A stretch of DNA of 64,000 nucleotides from NCBI GenBank assembly GCA_963662155.1, contig OY759263.1, positions 41,555,584 through 41,619,583 of the forward strand, read 5' to 3'. The translations under genes were made by a program, and so were the position numbers. Source of the DNA: Lamellibrachia columna. Taxonomy: Eukaryota; Annelida; Polychaeta; Sabellida; Siboglinidae. This document shows, piece by piece, positions 22,776-34,819 of this stretch. Below the pieces are notes generated by a model. The model was not told the DNA's origin. It ran no database searches and worked only from the letters and a program-made list of their open reading frames with translations. Position 1 is the stretch's first letter. Each line of letters begins with the position of its first letter.

Positions 22776-23249
22776 CCACCATCAGAATGACGCCCATGAC
22801 AAAGACAAAAAGTGCCGTCTACTTGGCATCACCGGAAAGGTCTCCATTAATGGTCATTGTGGAAGTGCTGCTAATTAAATTTCTACCTACAGGCTGTGAC
22901 ATCAAGCGCGACTCTTGACAACAGTATGACGCACGACGCTGGCTGATTGGCAAAGTCGTTGTCACAAAACGCCGCGTGTCACGTTACGCACGACGCACGT
23001 ACAACTATTTTATTTACGGGAGAAGACGAGCTGAACGTTGACGCGATGTGGTTGTTGAGCGTGGGCTTGTGGGTGGGTAATTCGATGGGTAACCCCCGGG
23101 GGCAGCCAGTCGTGGCGGGGGAACCTACACAACACTGGTGGTTCGCCAAAGGCATATCGCATTGTAGCCACGGACCACATATTGTCCGAGGTGGAACTAC
23201 TAAGGCGTTTCTTTCCAGAATGACTTGTCATGGACACATCGAGTAAATA

Positions 23250-23745
23250 AGATGGCCGCGGATGCAAGAAAGCAGCTTGGCCTCCTGAAAAGAGTGTCAT
23301 CGTGCATGAACCCAAAACCAGCGGGCTACAATCTACAAGAGCATTGTGAGATCTAAGATACAACATGTTTCATCTGTTTGGATGGCAGTCTCTGAAACAT
23401 CGCTAGGCATAATTGATGCCATTCAGATGAGATCTGTCAAAATCATAGCTATGCTGAGCAGGAATACCATTCAAACACCAGCCGAAAGAAGACAGGTTGT
23501 GCGCTCACCGTGTTCCACCAGATGTATCGTGGGAATGCACCAAGTATACTCAATAGCATGCTACCTCGTCGTCCTCCTCCTCCAGTAGTGCGAAGAGCCA
23601 CCAGGGCATCAACACATCACCACACAGCTGCCGTGACAATTCAATTCTCAAGCACATCTAGTCATAACAGGCCATTCTTACCGACCGTCTCTGGAACGAA
23701 CTCCTAAAGGAAATAGTTACCATCAGAGGTAGGGTACAAGGAGCT
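23250..23745 (+). pseudogene. LINE reverse transcriptase C-terminal fragment
   Basis: Across several broken plus frames one reads LGLLKRVSSCMNPKPAGYN, MYRGNAPSILNSMLPRRPPP and SHNRPFLPTVSGTNS, in the order found after the RT domain of CR1-like LINEs. Stops and frame changes show it is dead. Confidence 0.65.
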
Positions 23746-24576
23746 CTGATACATCAACTTAGCGGCACAACACAACAACACTGCGCATCTCCATCCTGGC
23801 ATTAGTGTACTCCCCTGCAGAATACTGCGCACCGTTGTGGTATTAACAGTGAATGTCAGCATCAACAACTCCATGTATCATCATCAGATGCTCACGACCA
23901 ACCAAAGTTGAGCACTTACCTGCGCTTGCAGGTATAGAACCACCCGTACTCAGAAGACAGGTAGCAGGGCTGACGGTGACCTCGCGTGCACGAAACACCA
24001 CCTGATACCCAGCGTCTGTTTGCAACGTCTGAAGTCACGGCACCCATTTAATAGACAGGCACAGGAAATCACGAACTCTCTAGATTCAAACGAAACTACA
24101 ACTCACTGGGTAGCAACGAAACCAACTCCTCTGCGTAGGTTCATCCCAGAATCACATACTTTCTGCTATGGTTTCGATCTCTCACGAAAGGCCTGGACCA
24201 AACTAACCCGCTTGGGAAGAAGACAAAACCTGTTCAGCACGTTAGTGATAGTAGATGTCAAGAAGTTTTCGAATGTTTGATAGGTTCGTGTTTATGCAGT
24301 AACGTTAAAAAGAGAAACAAAGGTCGTGGTTTTTGGCCTATGCACATGTAATAGTTACTAAGATATAACCATTTGCAATTACAATTAAGAACATCACGCC
24401 AGTGGTTTACTAGGAAAACCTCATTGAATACACATCGTTTTAATTCCATGGACCGTGCCATACGTTCTTTCTTTCTTTCTTTCTTTATATTACTCCCCGA
24501 GTATCGAGGAATAAGCTCTACACGAGGAAAAACGCGCGGAGCGAGCACTTTTCCAGTGTATTAAACGGCAGAAGTT

Positions 24577-25330
24577 TTAAAAGTTACGGAAAAAGTTAAA
24601 AACAAAATAAAAAACCGATAGTAAAATGTTATGAATTAATGTAGGGATGTAGCTGATGATGCATCTACAGGTGCACTCTTCCATAATCGGGTTGATGGTG
24701 GGGAAAGAGTGCAGGTATGTGTCAGTTCGGGAGTGGGGGATTTGGAGCTTAGCTCGATGTCCTCTACAGCTGCGGTTGGGGGATTCAAGAAGTGCAGCAG
24801 GGTTCACATCGATAAGTCCGTTTATGATTTTGTACATAATGTTTACTCTGTCTGATGTACTCCTAGACTGCATATTCTCAAGTTGGATCTGTGCAACCAA
24901 TGTAGAGTCACTAGAGGTAGAGCTGAAGTCACGAAGGATGCGGCGAGCTGAGCGTCATTGCACCATCTCAAGTGAGGATTTAAGATGTTGCTGGTGGGGA
25001 TCCCACACCACTGCTGCGTATTCTGGCACAAGTCGTACGAGGCTTTTGTAGCAGTGTGTTTGGACAGCCTTGGGCATCTTTTGAGGTTTCTGTAGGTAAA
25101 GACGCTCACGTTGTTGGTCTTGGCTGCAGTTGCTTGTATATGCTTTCCTCAGTGGACATTTTCAGTAATCTCAACTTCTAATTATTTGGCGCTTGTTACT
25201 TTATCCAGGGTTTGGCCGTGCAACTTGTAGCTGGTGCACATCTTATTTATTTTCTTGGTGATGGTTAGTTGGTGACATTTCGCTCCAATGAAGGCCATCT
25301 GCCATCTTCCTTCCCAGGTTTCGAACGACT
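24577..25330 (-). pseudogene. CR1-like LINE reverse transcriptase 3' fragment
   Basis: The minus strand reads, in three frames, VSVFTYRNLKRCP, VVWDPHQQHLKSSLEMVQ, SARRILRDFSSTSSDSTLV, then SDRVNIMYKIINGLIDVNPA and CRGHRAKLQIPHSRTDTYLH. These are the conserved C-terminal blocks of CR1-type LINE RTs (VWDPHxxxxxxxLExVQRRAARxV, MxYKIxxGLVD, RTDxYxxSF). Several frameshifts and stops are present. Confidence 0.85.
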
Positions 25331-25339
25331 GACTCCATC

Positions 25340-26130
25340 TTGTAGTTGGGTGGAGTCAGTGGTGGTCTTGTAGAGTACAACTTTCAGATAACCCTACGTC
25401 ACGGGTACCGTAATCTGGAAGTTTTCGCTCACCAAATAAAAATCTGTAATTTGTAAACACGACATAGCAGCGCATTTCATTGAAGAGTTTTCGTTAGTTG
25501 TGTATTTAGTTGAGAGGCGCTTATTACATCACTGCGGAAGTCTGGTTTACTGCGTTCTGAAAACTGCGCAGGCGCTAATCTGTCGCGCTGGTTAAAATGT
25601 CAGCGCCCAGTTAAACGGAGACTTGACCGGAGTATCCCACTTTGAGAAAAAATCTGAGAAAACCACTAGCGGGATATTCTTGATTGTAGTTGCACATTAT
25701 TACTTTTTATTAACTCTTAGGTGCTTAGCTACAACACCACGACTTTTGTTTCGCTTTAAAATGGCCGTTAGCGAGACAATGAACGGTGTTTTGATCCAAT
25801 ATATTTGCCGAATGAAGTGCTGGTTATTCTGAAACGTTTCAGAATGACCAGCACTTCATTCGGCTGTTTTGAGCAACAACAACACGCGCGTAAACTATGC
25901 ACGTACATAAACGTCTGCAAATGCAACAATCCGATTTTCAATAGTCCTATTTGCGAACTATGCGCGTGCGCTGCGAAAAGCGATACAGACAGACCGGAAT
26001 GACACACATCAGAGGTAGCTAGCTGTGTAGCGCACGTGACGTCAGAGCTGTCGCCGGCAAGGTGATGACAGTCCGACTGGACACGAGTGCGCGCAAGTAA
26101 ACCACCCGTCAAAGACGACACAGTAACCCT
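25340..26130. other. no gene recognised
   Basis: Contains the large palindrome at 25807-25864. The frames here are short and unassigned. Confidence 0.4.
25807..25864. repeat. 58-bp near-perfect palindrome without spacer
   Basis: Two 29-base arms meet at GAAACGTTTC with a single mismatch (TTATTC against GAATGA). The transcript of either strand would form a long hairpin. Confidence 0.93.
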
Positions 26131-26133
26131 TAC

Positions 26134-26387
26134 CGGTGTGTATCCGGTCCCATGGCTGTCCGGCTGGTCAGTGGTCGGCGTGGAGATGTCCCGGTACTCT
26201 GTCCCCGCCTGTCTACAGCTCCGTGGGCGACGGCGAGGGCGGCTGTTACCGCCATATAATTATCACCGCTGCAGCTGGTTGCGCGTGCGGACGTCCAGGG
26301 CCTAGCGCGTGGCGTGCCTGGACGCGGCCTCAACGCGACCCCACCGCTCTTTGTGTCCACGTCGTGGCCCCTCCTTAGTCCAGCCAC
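26134..26387 (-). CDS. KSR: candidate KSR exon: Pro/Ser-rich segment before C1 (5' edge unresolved)
   Basis: The donor CACCG/GTAAGG follows 26134. The end of this frame, GPDTHR, joins in phase to VTYGGTRRC of the exon at 15689, supplying the His that opens the C1 zinc site (HRF in human KSR2). The frame is GC-rich and contains RPRPGTPRARPWTS and GTSPRRPLTSRTAMG, like the Pro/Ser-rich CA2 stretch of KSR. The true acceptor could not be chosen among several weak AGs, so the start given is only the limit of the open frame. The intron to the next exon would be about 10.4 kb. Confidence 0.6.
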
Positions 26388-26399
26388 ATCATAATGCAG

Positions 26400-27850
26400 C
26401 TATGTATACGCAATTATCCGACTGCCGGACACGACCCTGGACTCTAAAGAGCTGATAAACCTACGAGTCCGGCAACTTGAGAGTACGACGAAGGAGGTTA
26501 CGCGTGCTGATCGGTAATTACAAGTGCATGCACCGAACTGCTGAACTAAAGGCAGTTTGTGTCCGAATGCGCTACAGAGTTGGCCCATATATCATGATAT
26601 ACGATGTCCAAACGTAGTGGAGTTGCACTCCCCGCTAACACCATGTTTTGATTTTGCGTAGAACAGGCAAACTGATATTAGATGTAAGCAACAATATTAT
26701 TTTTGCGCTAGACGAATTTTCAGGTTTAGATATCACTTCATGTACGAACGCTCTGCAACTTACAACTTACACTGTGGACATACATACAACAGTATCGACA
26801 TATGATGATACCAAAAGTATAATTTCATACTACTGTCGTACATAAATGGTCTAACATAATTTATAGCATCATTTTGTTATGGGAAAGCGTCGTATGGTGG
26901 AAACTATGTATTGTGATGTCAATCTCATATTGATTGACCTGATTGTTTTGTCGCCGTACAATAATCCATTTTAGTTAACAGGGCATTTCGGACAACCCAT
27001 GCTCAGACAACCTAATGGCCATGCCGCAGTAGGTAGAGTTTACATAAGATTTCGCCTCATATTATGTCTATGGAGACGGTCTTCTTCATGTCACGGGATT
27101 TTACAAGGTTGTCACCAAAGCAACAAACACCAGATGGTATATGGACAAGACGTCAATATTTGTTAGATATCTATTTGGTCTGTTTTAAACATATTCGAGT
27201 AATGTTTCGTGACATCCTCTTGGAGAATGAGTTGTCTCATATGTCCGATCTTGTGCATTCTTGGATAACCAATATATCAAGAATGGACGACATATTCATC
27301 CAACTTGCTAATCTAAGCAGTAGTGTTTAGTCGTCTTCTGAGGTATACGTCAACTCTATCACTGAATATATAACCAGACTATAACCACAATCGTACTACA
27401 GCACCACGCGTACGCATAACCAAACCAATTGTTGCAGACAAGTTCCGTATTGGTTTTCCGGGTGACAGACTTGTCGGCAATTAATACGAACAACTGTTTC
27501 CTGTGCGATGTTGTTCTGGTCGGTTTAATGTGCTAGTTCCGTCGCATCTGCTCCCGACATGCATTGCAGACGACGTATCAGTGGAGCCAATTTGATAACA
27601 TTGCTGGGATAAGGCCACAATTTTTTTATAAATTCATTTTATTAGCTTATCAGAAAATGTGCTGCTTTTCTAAACATCCACAGCATATTTAACATATTAA
27701 ACACTAACAGAAGCGATTATGCCGTAAAACACAACGCACTGGCTGCTGTTCCATGTTGTTGGGTGCGTTGCGTCGTGTGCATTCGCTAGATAACAGCGGG
27801 TCTGTGCATAACAATTGTCGGTAAAGCGTGCTCTATTTAATATTCGTCTT
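26400..27850. other. no gene recognised
   Basis: Short frames only. A plus frame at 27064-27330 (88 codons, MSMETVFFMSRDFTRLSPKQ) is hydrophobic and unassigned. Confidence 0.35.
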
Positions 27851-28096
27851 CGTTGGCGGATCTAGGATGGGGGGGGGGGCAGCTACCTATGCAAGAATAT
27901 CCAGCGAAGGTATGTACTGTTCTTGAAATGGTGTATTCCGGGGCTTTACGTAGCAAACGTATGTTCAGACTCCTGATGGATGATTTGTGAAGCACCATAA
28001 TTTTTTTATTATTGATGAAATTAACAAAACAAAATTATATCAATTATATTGTACATACAGCTAGTGTGTTAGTTAGGTGCATCAGTTAGTAGCAAT

Positions 28097-29180
28097 TCAT
28101 TGAGAGCTCAGAGGATTAATCAAAAGCATTCTTCTTGGTCGCTTCCTGCTGTACTTGTCAATAACTATTGCTTGGATGTCGAGTTTGATGTCCTTGTCTA
28201 CATGACGTAGCACCAACGCATTGAGGCGGTCCTGGTGTTTGGTGCTCCTGGTGTATGGTGCTCCTGGTGTATGGTGCTCCTGGTGTATGGTGCTCCTGGT
28301 ATATGGTGCTCCTGGTGTATGGTGCTCCTGGTGTATGGTGCTCCGCATTACGGTTTTCACCAGTTTGAGTGCAAAGTTAGAATGCTTCACTACAGCACTT
28401 GTGACCGATATTAGCATCAGCAAGTGAACAACGTAGAACAGTTTTGAGAACACGGAACTGGATGTTGCACCAATTGTTTTCTGTAGATATGAGGCTTTGT
28501 TTCTTCTGATGAATCCCATTTCTTCTTCCACAGTCTGACTTCATCTGGCATGGATGCTGGGGATGACAGGTCATGGATGCTGGGGATGACAGGTCATGGA
28601 AATAGCATTCTTGTTTATGTTGGCATCTGTCAGCATGCCCACGTTATTGGGTAGAAGATTCAGGCCGAGCACAGCTTTCCATATGATTACACTTAATCTC
28701 GTGTCAAATTCCTGGAGAAGATTGTCTAGAAATGGTAGGAATATTATGCGTCGCCAGCAAATTTCTGGAGTGTCTGACTCCACGTTGTTTCTCGTGGTCT
28801 GCCTCCTACAGCGCCTTGGGATCGATATCACTGTCCCAGCAATGTTGGCCATCTCTTCAGTCATCTTGTAGATCTCACTGTACTCCGCATCTGCATTTTT
28901 TCTGATATCGATAAAGATTTCCTTTACCAGAGTGACTTCGTTGTAGGCCAGGAGGACTTCCTGCGTAGAACCCTGGAGCAGCTTGCTGAGGCCTACAGTG
29001 TACTCAAACTTGCACCGATTCACTTAGAATGCAGCGATGAAGGCAGAGCTTAAGATCGTGCACAGTAGGCCAAGACCATCCGTCATTGTCCTGAAGCTTC
29101 ATTTGTTGCCCTCGTTGTTCGAAATTGCAGTCAGGCAAACAAGGATGGCTTTATACATTTCACGAAACTCGTCCAGTGTA
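28097..29180 (-). pseudogene. hAT transposase-like (ZMYM1 / P52rIPK type), decayed
   Basis: Minus-strand frames read VLLAYNEVTLVKEIFIDIRK, ADAEYSEIYKMTEEMANIAG, then IPRRCRRQTTRNNVESDTPE, ICWRRIIFLPFLDNLLQEFD and, at the end, RLNALVLRHVDKDIKLD followed by SRKRPRRM. This is the order seen in animal hAT proteins annotated as ZMYM1-like or 52 kDa repressor-of-PRKR-inhibitor-like, ending in the C-terminal hAT dimerisation block. A 16-bp tandem repeat is inserted before the dimerisation block and at least one frameshift separates the parts. It is probably inactive. Confidence 0.82.
28232..28345. repeat. 16-bp minisatellite inside the hAT coding region, about 7 copies
   Basis: The unit is ATGGTGCTCCTGGTGT. 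On the minus strand three units make a 16-residue repeat (HTPGAPYTRSTIHQEH) that keeps the transposase frame open through the array. Confidence 0.9.
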
Positions 29181-29739
29181 GTTCCACCCACCTTGTTTCA
29201 TACAGTAGTTTATTATTTACATTATATTACATTATTTTATGTACCGAGCTACTTCATGTTACCAGAAAAATACCTTCGATTATCCAGCATTCGTGAGGGG
29301 GGGGGGGCAATAAAGCCAGCAGAGAAAACATAGGTATTCGAAATTCGCCAAGTTTGCTCCGGCTTTCGATAAAACAATCACTTTGCCTCTCAGACTAAGT
29401 TAGTTAATAGATAAGAGTAATATCACCCTAAAAAAATACTTTCAAGCAAAACGGGGGAGGATCTGCCCCTGGTCTTATGCGACGTTTCGAAGGATCTTCT
29501 TCCACGAAGAGCATTATGCAAAATCACATTATCACACCCATGTTATGAGCGATATTGTAAGTAGCCGGATACGATTCTATGAAAACGAAAAGATCAACCT
29601 TCCTGTGTGTGTATGTTTGTCAAACACGCTCTATTACACGGCGGATACTTGTGGTGGCTAAAACCGTTTAAGAAGCAACCCACATTTTGCTTAGAGGTGC
29701 AACAGTTGGTAGCTGTCATCGTAACATCAACTGATATAG

Positions 29740-30025
29740 TGAAAACTATATCTGTTCTAACATCCTGACCGCCCAAAGGTGTTTTAATGAACCACTATTA
29801 TTATGATTCGACCATTTTCTGTTTATGAATATCGACCTCGCCATTCAGCAGGCAATGTAAGCACGGAATTCTAGTCGAACCATTCAAATTAATCAGATAA
29901 CAGTAAAAAAATACTTTTAAAATGTGGTTCATTAAAACAAATTTGTGCTGTCGATATATTGGAGCATATTCGGTTATATGTATATAACACGATTTTGTGA
30001 TAAAACTATCAGACTGCTCACCTTA
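29740..30025. mobile_element. MITE-like copy of the CACACAGTC family
   Basis: Shares AACATCCTGACCGCCCAAAG, CAATGTAAGCAC, CATTCAAATTAA, GGTTCATTAAAACA and the terminal ATCAGACTG block with the better-defined element at 34820-35220. It carries the inverted-repeat organisation but the ends are degraded. Confidence 0.6.
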
Positions 30026-30114
30026 AAGTAGTCACAAAGTACTGGCTGACGAGTCGTGATAGTGATTTCATGTACAAGCGTGGTCACGTCAATGTGCAAA
30101 TTATGTTTTACTGC

Positions 30115-30500
30115 TTAAGATAGTGCAGAGGAGAGTAACTAAACTTGTTCTAGGATTTAAACAGTTTTCATATGAGGACATATTAGCAAGAATGAAACTA
30201 CCCTGTATATAGATTAGAAGAATAGAGCTTACGTGGATATTTGTTTGAAACATTTAGGTTATTAACTGGGACGTATAATGTAAGCCCATATATGTTTTTG
30301 AACATGAATCTAAAAACAATCAGAGGTCATCGTAAGAATTTGAATATACAACAATGCATGAAGTTAGGTAGGCAGAAGTGTGGAATTCCTTTCCTAGGTA
30401 TATTACATTTGCACGATCTACAAACATTAAAATATATACAGAGGCCTGTATATACATATTGGAAAAAGAAAATATGGATTATTATTATTGTAACATGCTA
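30115..30500 (+). pseudogene. LINE RT C-terminal fragment
   Basis: Plus-strand frames read VQRRVTKLVLGFKQFSYEDI, then LARMKLPC, resembling the VQRRATRLVPxLxxLSYExRL block that follows the LINE RT domain. The remainder is interrupted by stops. Confidence 0.6.
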
Positions 30501-31014
30501 ACTAACTAGCCTTGCAAACACACGTTACATGTTAGTGTAAATTTGTTGTTTATACCTATATAAACCTTTGAACGTAGTGTAACACCTGGATACTCTGCCT
30601 GCGACCCCATCCCCTGTCTGACTGGCACTTCGCCAACCAGGTCACTGTCTAGGCACCATCGTAATGGATTACAATTAGCTGTGCATCAATACGATCGAGG
30701 GCAGTCCGACCAGTGGGCGGCCGATCTTTAATTGAATAATCTCACTGGTCCACTCGCCCCGTCTACTACCTCTGTAAGTTAATTGCAGTAGAAAATCGCT
30801 AGCTACCTGTGTAGGTCACATACCGCTAATGCGATTCATCTGCCATTATTCGCATAAAGAGTACTTAATAAAATACGGACGATGTGATGCATGTTATTTC
30901 CTCCATGTCGATGAAGCAAGTAGATTGCACGGGCTCGAGTACTACTGCATTAGAGCAATGAGGTGATGGCGAGGGACAGTTACTCGATCCCCGCTAGCCA
31001 GCGTCACGACATAT

Positions 31015-31260
31015 AAGAAGAATCTAGATACGCTTGAACGATTAAAGAGAAGAGCAACTAAAACAATTTTAGAACTGACCATAGTTATGAAGAACATCAA
31101 ATAGAACGTGGCTTGACAACCCTAGAGACAAGGAGGTTAAGAGGAAATCAAATTGAAGTTTCTAAGATGTTGAATCGGTATGGACAATATTTATACACTT
31201 TTTATCACTTAAGATAGAAGAATTGTAACCTTAGTAAAGGAACAGTGTATATTATATGAA
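31015..31260 (+). pseudogene. LINE RT C-terminal fragment
   Basis: The plus strand reads LDTLERLKRRATKTILEL, then LTTLETRRLRG-like sequence over stops and frameshifts. It is the same block as at 30115 and 32228, so three independent truncated insertions of related LINEs lie within 2.3 kb. Confidence 0.55.
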
Positions 31261-31329
31261 AAAGTACAACTTTCGAAAGACAAGGCAACGTGGGGTGAAC
31301 TAAGTTTCGAAAGTTTCAATAAATCAACA

Positions 31330-31400
31330 GATCGAAACCCCGTCCCCTCGATCGAGTCCGGTGTTTTACCGCTGAGCCACCATGCACTCTCCTCTCTTCC
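31330..31400 (-). other. tRNA-derived SINE head or tRNA-like sequence
   Basis: The minus strand reads GCATGGTGGCTCAGCGGTAA, then GGGGTTTCGATC. TGGCTCAGCGG fits the polymerase III A box and GGTTTCGATC fits the B box at the usual distance. The acceptor stem does not pair well, so a SINE head is likelier than a working tRNA gene. Confidence 0.6.
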
Positions 31401-32227
31401 GAACAGTTCTTGATCCACACATGTATCGTTTGTCACACCATGACCGCCAACACTGTGAAGAGTAAGGTCTTCACGTATCCCAATGTAATCTATGAAACAA
31501 ATAAAATTATAATTTCCATTGAAAATGCCATTGACTATTGAAAGTGCCCCTTTTGTGACCTTTACTCCAGTAAGTTACCATTTTGTGCAAGTTGTGCCCT
31601 TTGCAACCAGGGGAACGTCCTTTTGGACTTTGCCCTCAGTAAGCTGATATTTTTTTTTCATTTGATTTTGTGGTACATAATTAAGTGAGAAATTGGTGCA
31701 TCAAATTATCGCGTGTTTTTGTAGCCTGTCATTTGTGCTGTAGATTGACAGCAATTAGCGATCATAGTGCCACACTGCTGGTCATGTCGAGGGTGGCCTG
31801 TAGAACGATCGACATACTGATTTCCTAGAAAGGTTCCCATAAACTTGACCACCCTCAATATTAAACCAAAACATTTCCCAATTTAGCCGCTCCCAACATG
31901 AGATAAGTCAATATAACAATATTATGATAACACGCGCTCAATAAGTGGAAACAAAATCGCATATAGAATGTTCTAGGAAACCAGGTTTGTTTGTCTCCTA
32001 TAGCCGCGTGAGTTAGTTATAGTTCTAGGACCATAACAACACAACCTTTACATGTCTCCACTCAACTGCTCTCAGCAGATTATCTGTGTCTAACGTCGCT
32101 CCGCACTCCTTTATATTATGTCGCCGGCACCTTTATGGCCAATGAACAATTGCGCGAAACGGCTACAGTACAAAAGCAATAGCTAGACGGCATTCTGCAT
32201 ATTGCATGAAGGCCACATTGGAGACAA

Positions 32228-32370
32228 CACTCAGCTAGAGAGAATACAAAGAAAAGCAACAAAGCTGATTCTAGAACTGAAAGACTTCATAGTTACAAAA
32301 ATGTTAGACGGAGTGTGGCTTGACAAGATTAGAAACCAGGAGCGTAAGATGATATGTTTTTTAATATGAC
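32228..32370 (+). pseudogene. LINE RT C-terminal fragment
   Basis: The plus strand reads LERIQRKATKLILELKDF, then RNQERKMICF. It is related to the fragments at 30115 and 31015. Confidence 0.55.
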
Positions 32371-32379
32371 GATATTGTA

Positions 32380-34420
32380 ATATATAATATCTACAAACTT
32401 AAAGTGGGCAGTATAACTAGAGGGCGCAAAGTAGCATAAATAAAAGAACAATAAAGATTGGATATGGGAAAGTACACATTCTCGTAGAGGACGATAATGT
32501 AATGGAACAAATAATATATTGATTGTGTTTCTGTTTGCAGATAACAAATGTAAAAAAAATTGCACGTGGTTAGTTTTTATTATCAATTTTACCTGCATAG
32601 CCCCAAAACCATAACTTTTGTTTCGCCTTGAATACTGAGTGGATACTGGTGTGGCTCGACGCCAGAGCCGAACAGCGGTGGCGGATGTAAGGTAGACAGC
32701 AGGAACGTCACCACAACAGACACTTCGGCCAAGATTCTAGTCGCGTTTCGCAGCGATAGATTGCTCAAAACGGCTAACAGTCATTAAAGCGTAATCGGGC
32801 AACAAATGTGACCTTTTGCATGTGTTAATTCCTAATCCTGCGACGTGCTTTAGAAAAGAACGCGCCGTGTTGGGCATTTTGAATGTCTATAGGCACACAG
32901 CCAGTAATTTTCTGAATCACACTGCGAACATAAAAACGACACCGAGAATGGAATAAAACATTGTTTTTATAGATTTCCACTCTGAAACGTAAGTGGTCTA
33001 GTTGTGTCGTCGGATTACATGTCAACAGTGAATTTCTTTATTATTTGAAGTTTGGGGCCTCCTCGTCAAAGTCCGTGTCAAGTGTCCCGTTTTGACACGA
33101 ACTTGTTTTCACGATAAATCGCCCGGCAAGACTACCGAAAAACATCTGTATTTACAATCAATCTCCAAGCCAAACAATGGTTAATAAAATCGCCTTTAGT
33201 ACATGTCTATCTGATACATTTTCGATTGAACAAAGGGCAACGTAAAGCCATCTACCGGAAACCCTTCATCAAATCTCGACAGAGACCAGCTTGAGAGAGA
33301 TTGTCTGTAATTCAAGCCAAAACATTATCATCATTGAATCACCTTTTAAAACATTAACCGTGCAATGTTTATTCCAATTTGACAAGCAAAGACGGCTGCT
33401 AATCCCACTGATCCATCCCTTCTCTTTATTCTCTTAGTTTTGCATTTTAAATAACATACTGCTATTTTTACATTACGTGACATATCTAGGTGATTCTCTT
33501 TACACATGTTTTAATTCCTCAAATTGTGATTCCTCAATCGGTGGATCAAATTAGTTGGCTTAATGCTCTCTTTTTGTTGTGTTCGAACCGTGGCCATTTC
33601 ACACAAACATTGGAACTACTTGCAGACTCGCATAGCACCAGGCATATGAGAATAGGAAGTTTTATGCTTGATGCTTCGAAATTAGATTGTTGAGCCACTG
33701 GTGAGATTCACATAATAATAGTGGTGGGGATGTTGATTAAGTTTGATTCAGTGTTAAACGTATTGATATAGATTGAAGCTTTGAAGAAAAAACAGTGAGC
33801 TCCGATATGTACATAATTTCAAGTCTATATTTTGTGAATTTCCATACGCTGCAAATAGTGGGTGTACACTTCTTCCCTACCGCCTCGTTTCACCAAGTCC
33901 AAGACAGAGCCATCATTGACATGCTATATTTTATTATAATTATATCAATATACAGTTGTACATAATTATTAAGGTATGATTAAAATGAGTTAAATAACTA
34001 TATTTCTAACATAATGATAGTTGGAGCTATCGTGTGTATTTAACTCTAATGTAAGCAGTGTTAGTACATTTTCAGTATTAGAACTTTGCCCCACCCCTAG
34101 TAGTAAACGACTAAACAACTCCCTTCACCCAAACGTGGTCTTGAGCCCGGCCGTCAACGAGCTAATTCACCGAATGTGTCGACCTATATACGCTATTCGA
34201 ATATTCACTTGAATCAACGACATACTGGAAGCCCGGGTCTGTAGCGTGAATTAATAACAACTGGACACAGTGCCAACACAACGCCGACGCTATACTCGAT
34301 TCTGACAGGTGACGATATCGCGGTTTTAATATACAACTATAAAGACGCGCATGTTGGCGAAATATTTAACGAAACCACACAGCAGGAATCTTCATCATGT
34401 CCCCAAATAACAACATCTGC
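32380..34420. other. no gene recognised
   Basis: AT-rich sequence with short unassigned frames. Confidence 0.4.
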
Positions 34421-34426
34421 CCTTAC

Positions 34427-34743
34427 CTGTCCGGTTGTCGGTTCATGTCGTGTCCAAAGATTTCGAAGAAGTGCATCGCGCGTGCCGTGTATCCGTTGTG
34501 TCCAGTTGTAAACTCGATCGCGTCGTTAAGTGGACGGACAATGCCACGTGACCACGCCGAGTGAGCCACAGACTTGAGCTGACAGCTGGAGCGAGCGAGC
34601 CCTGGGCTGGACTCACCTGACGCCGATAGACTCCGGGGTCGGAGCCGAAGTAAATATTCTAATAAACATACGCCATCGGGTGCCTCGACTAGGGCGACGC
34701 AGCGGTCAGTCTCCAGAGTAGCCACTGGGGTCGACCAGGCCAC
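34427..34743 (-). CDS. possible upstream exon, product not recognised
   Basis: An open minus-strand frame ends at a consensus donor GACAG/GTAAGG in phase 2. It encodes TTGHNGYTARAMHFFEIFGH and is GC-richer than its surroundings. It lies upstream of the KSR exons on the same strand with a compatible phase, so it could be an N-terminal exon of that gene, but I recognise no CA1 motif in it. It could also be a chance frame. Confidence 0.3.
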
Positions 34744-34819
34744 TGAACATATTTAAACAGACTACGGGGGTGTTGTGGAATGTAGGGCAATACATATATC
34801 ACGATATATGTATTGTAGG

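Larger units (their letters stand above)
27855..29471 (-). mobile_element. hAT DNA transposon remnant
   Basis: The inner part encodes a decayed hAT transposase (next entry). The left edge GGCGGATCTAGG and the reverse complement of the right edge, CAGGGGCAGATCC, resemble the CAGGGGCGGATC-type ends common in this hAT subgroup. The ends are diverged and I cannot confirm an 8-bp target duplication, so boundaries are approximate. Confidence 0.55.
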
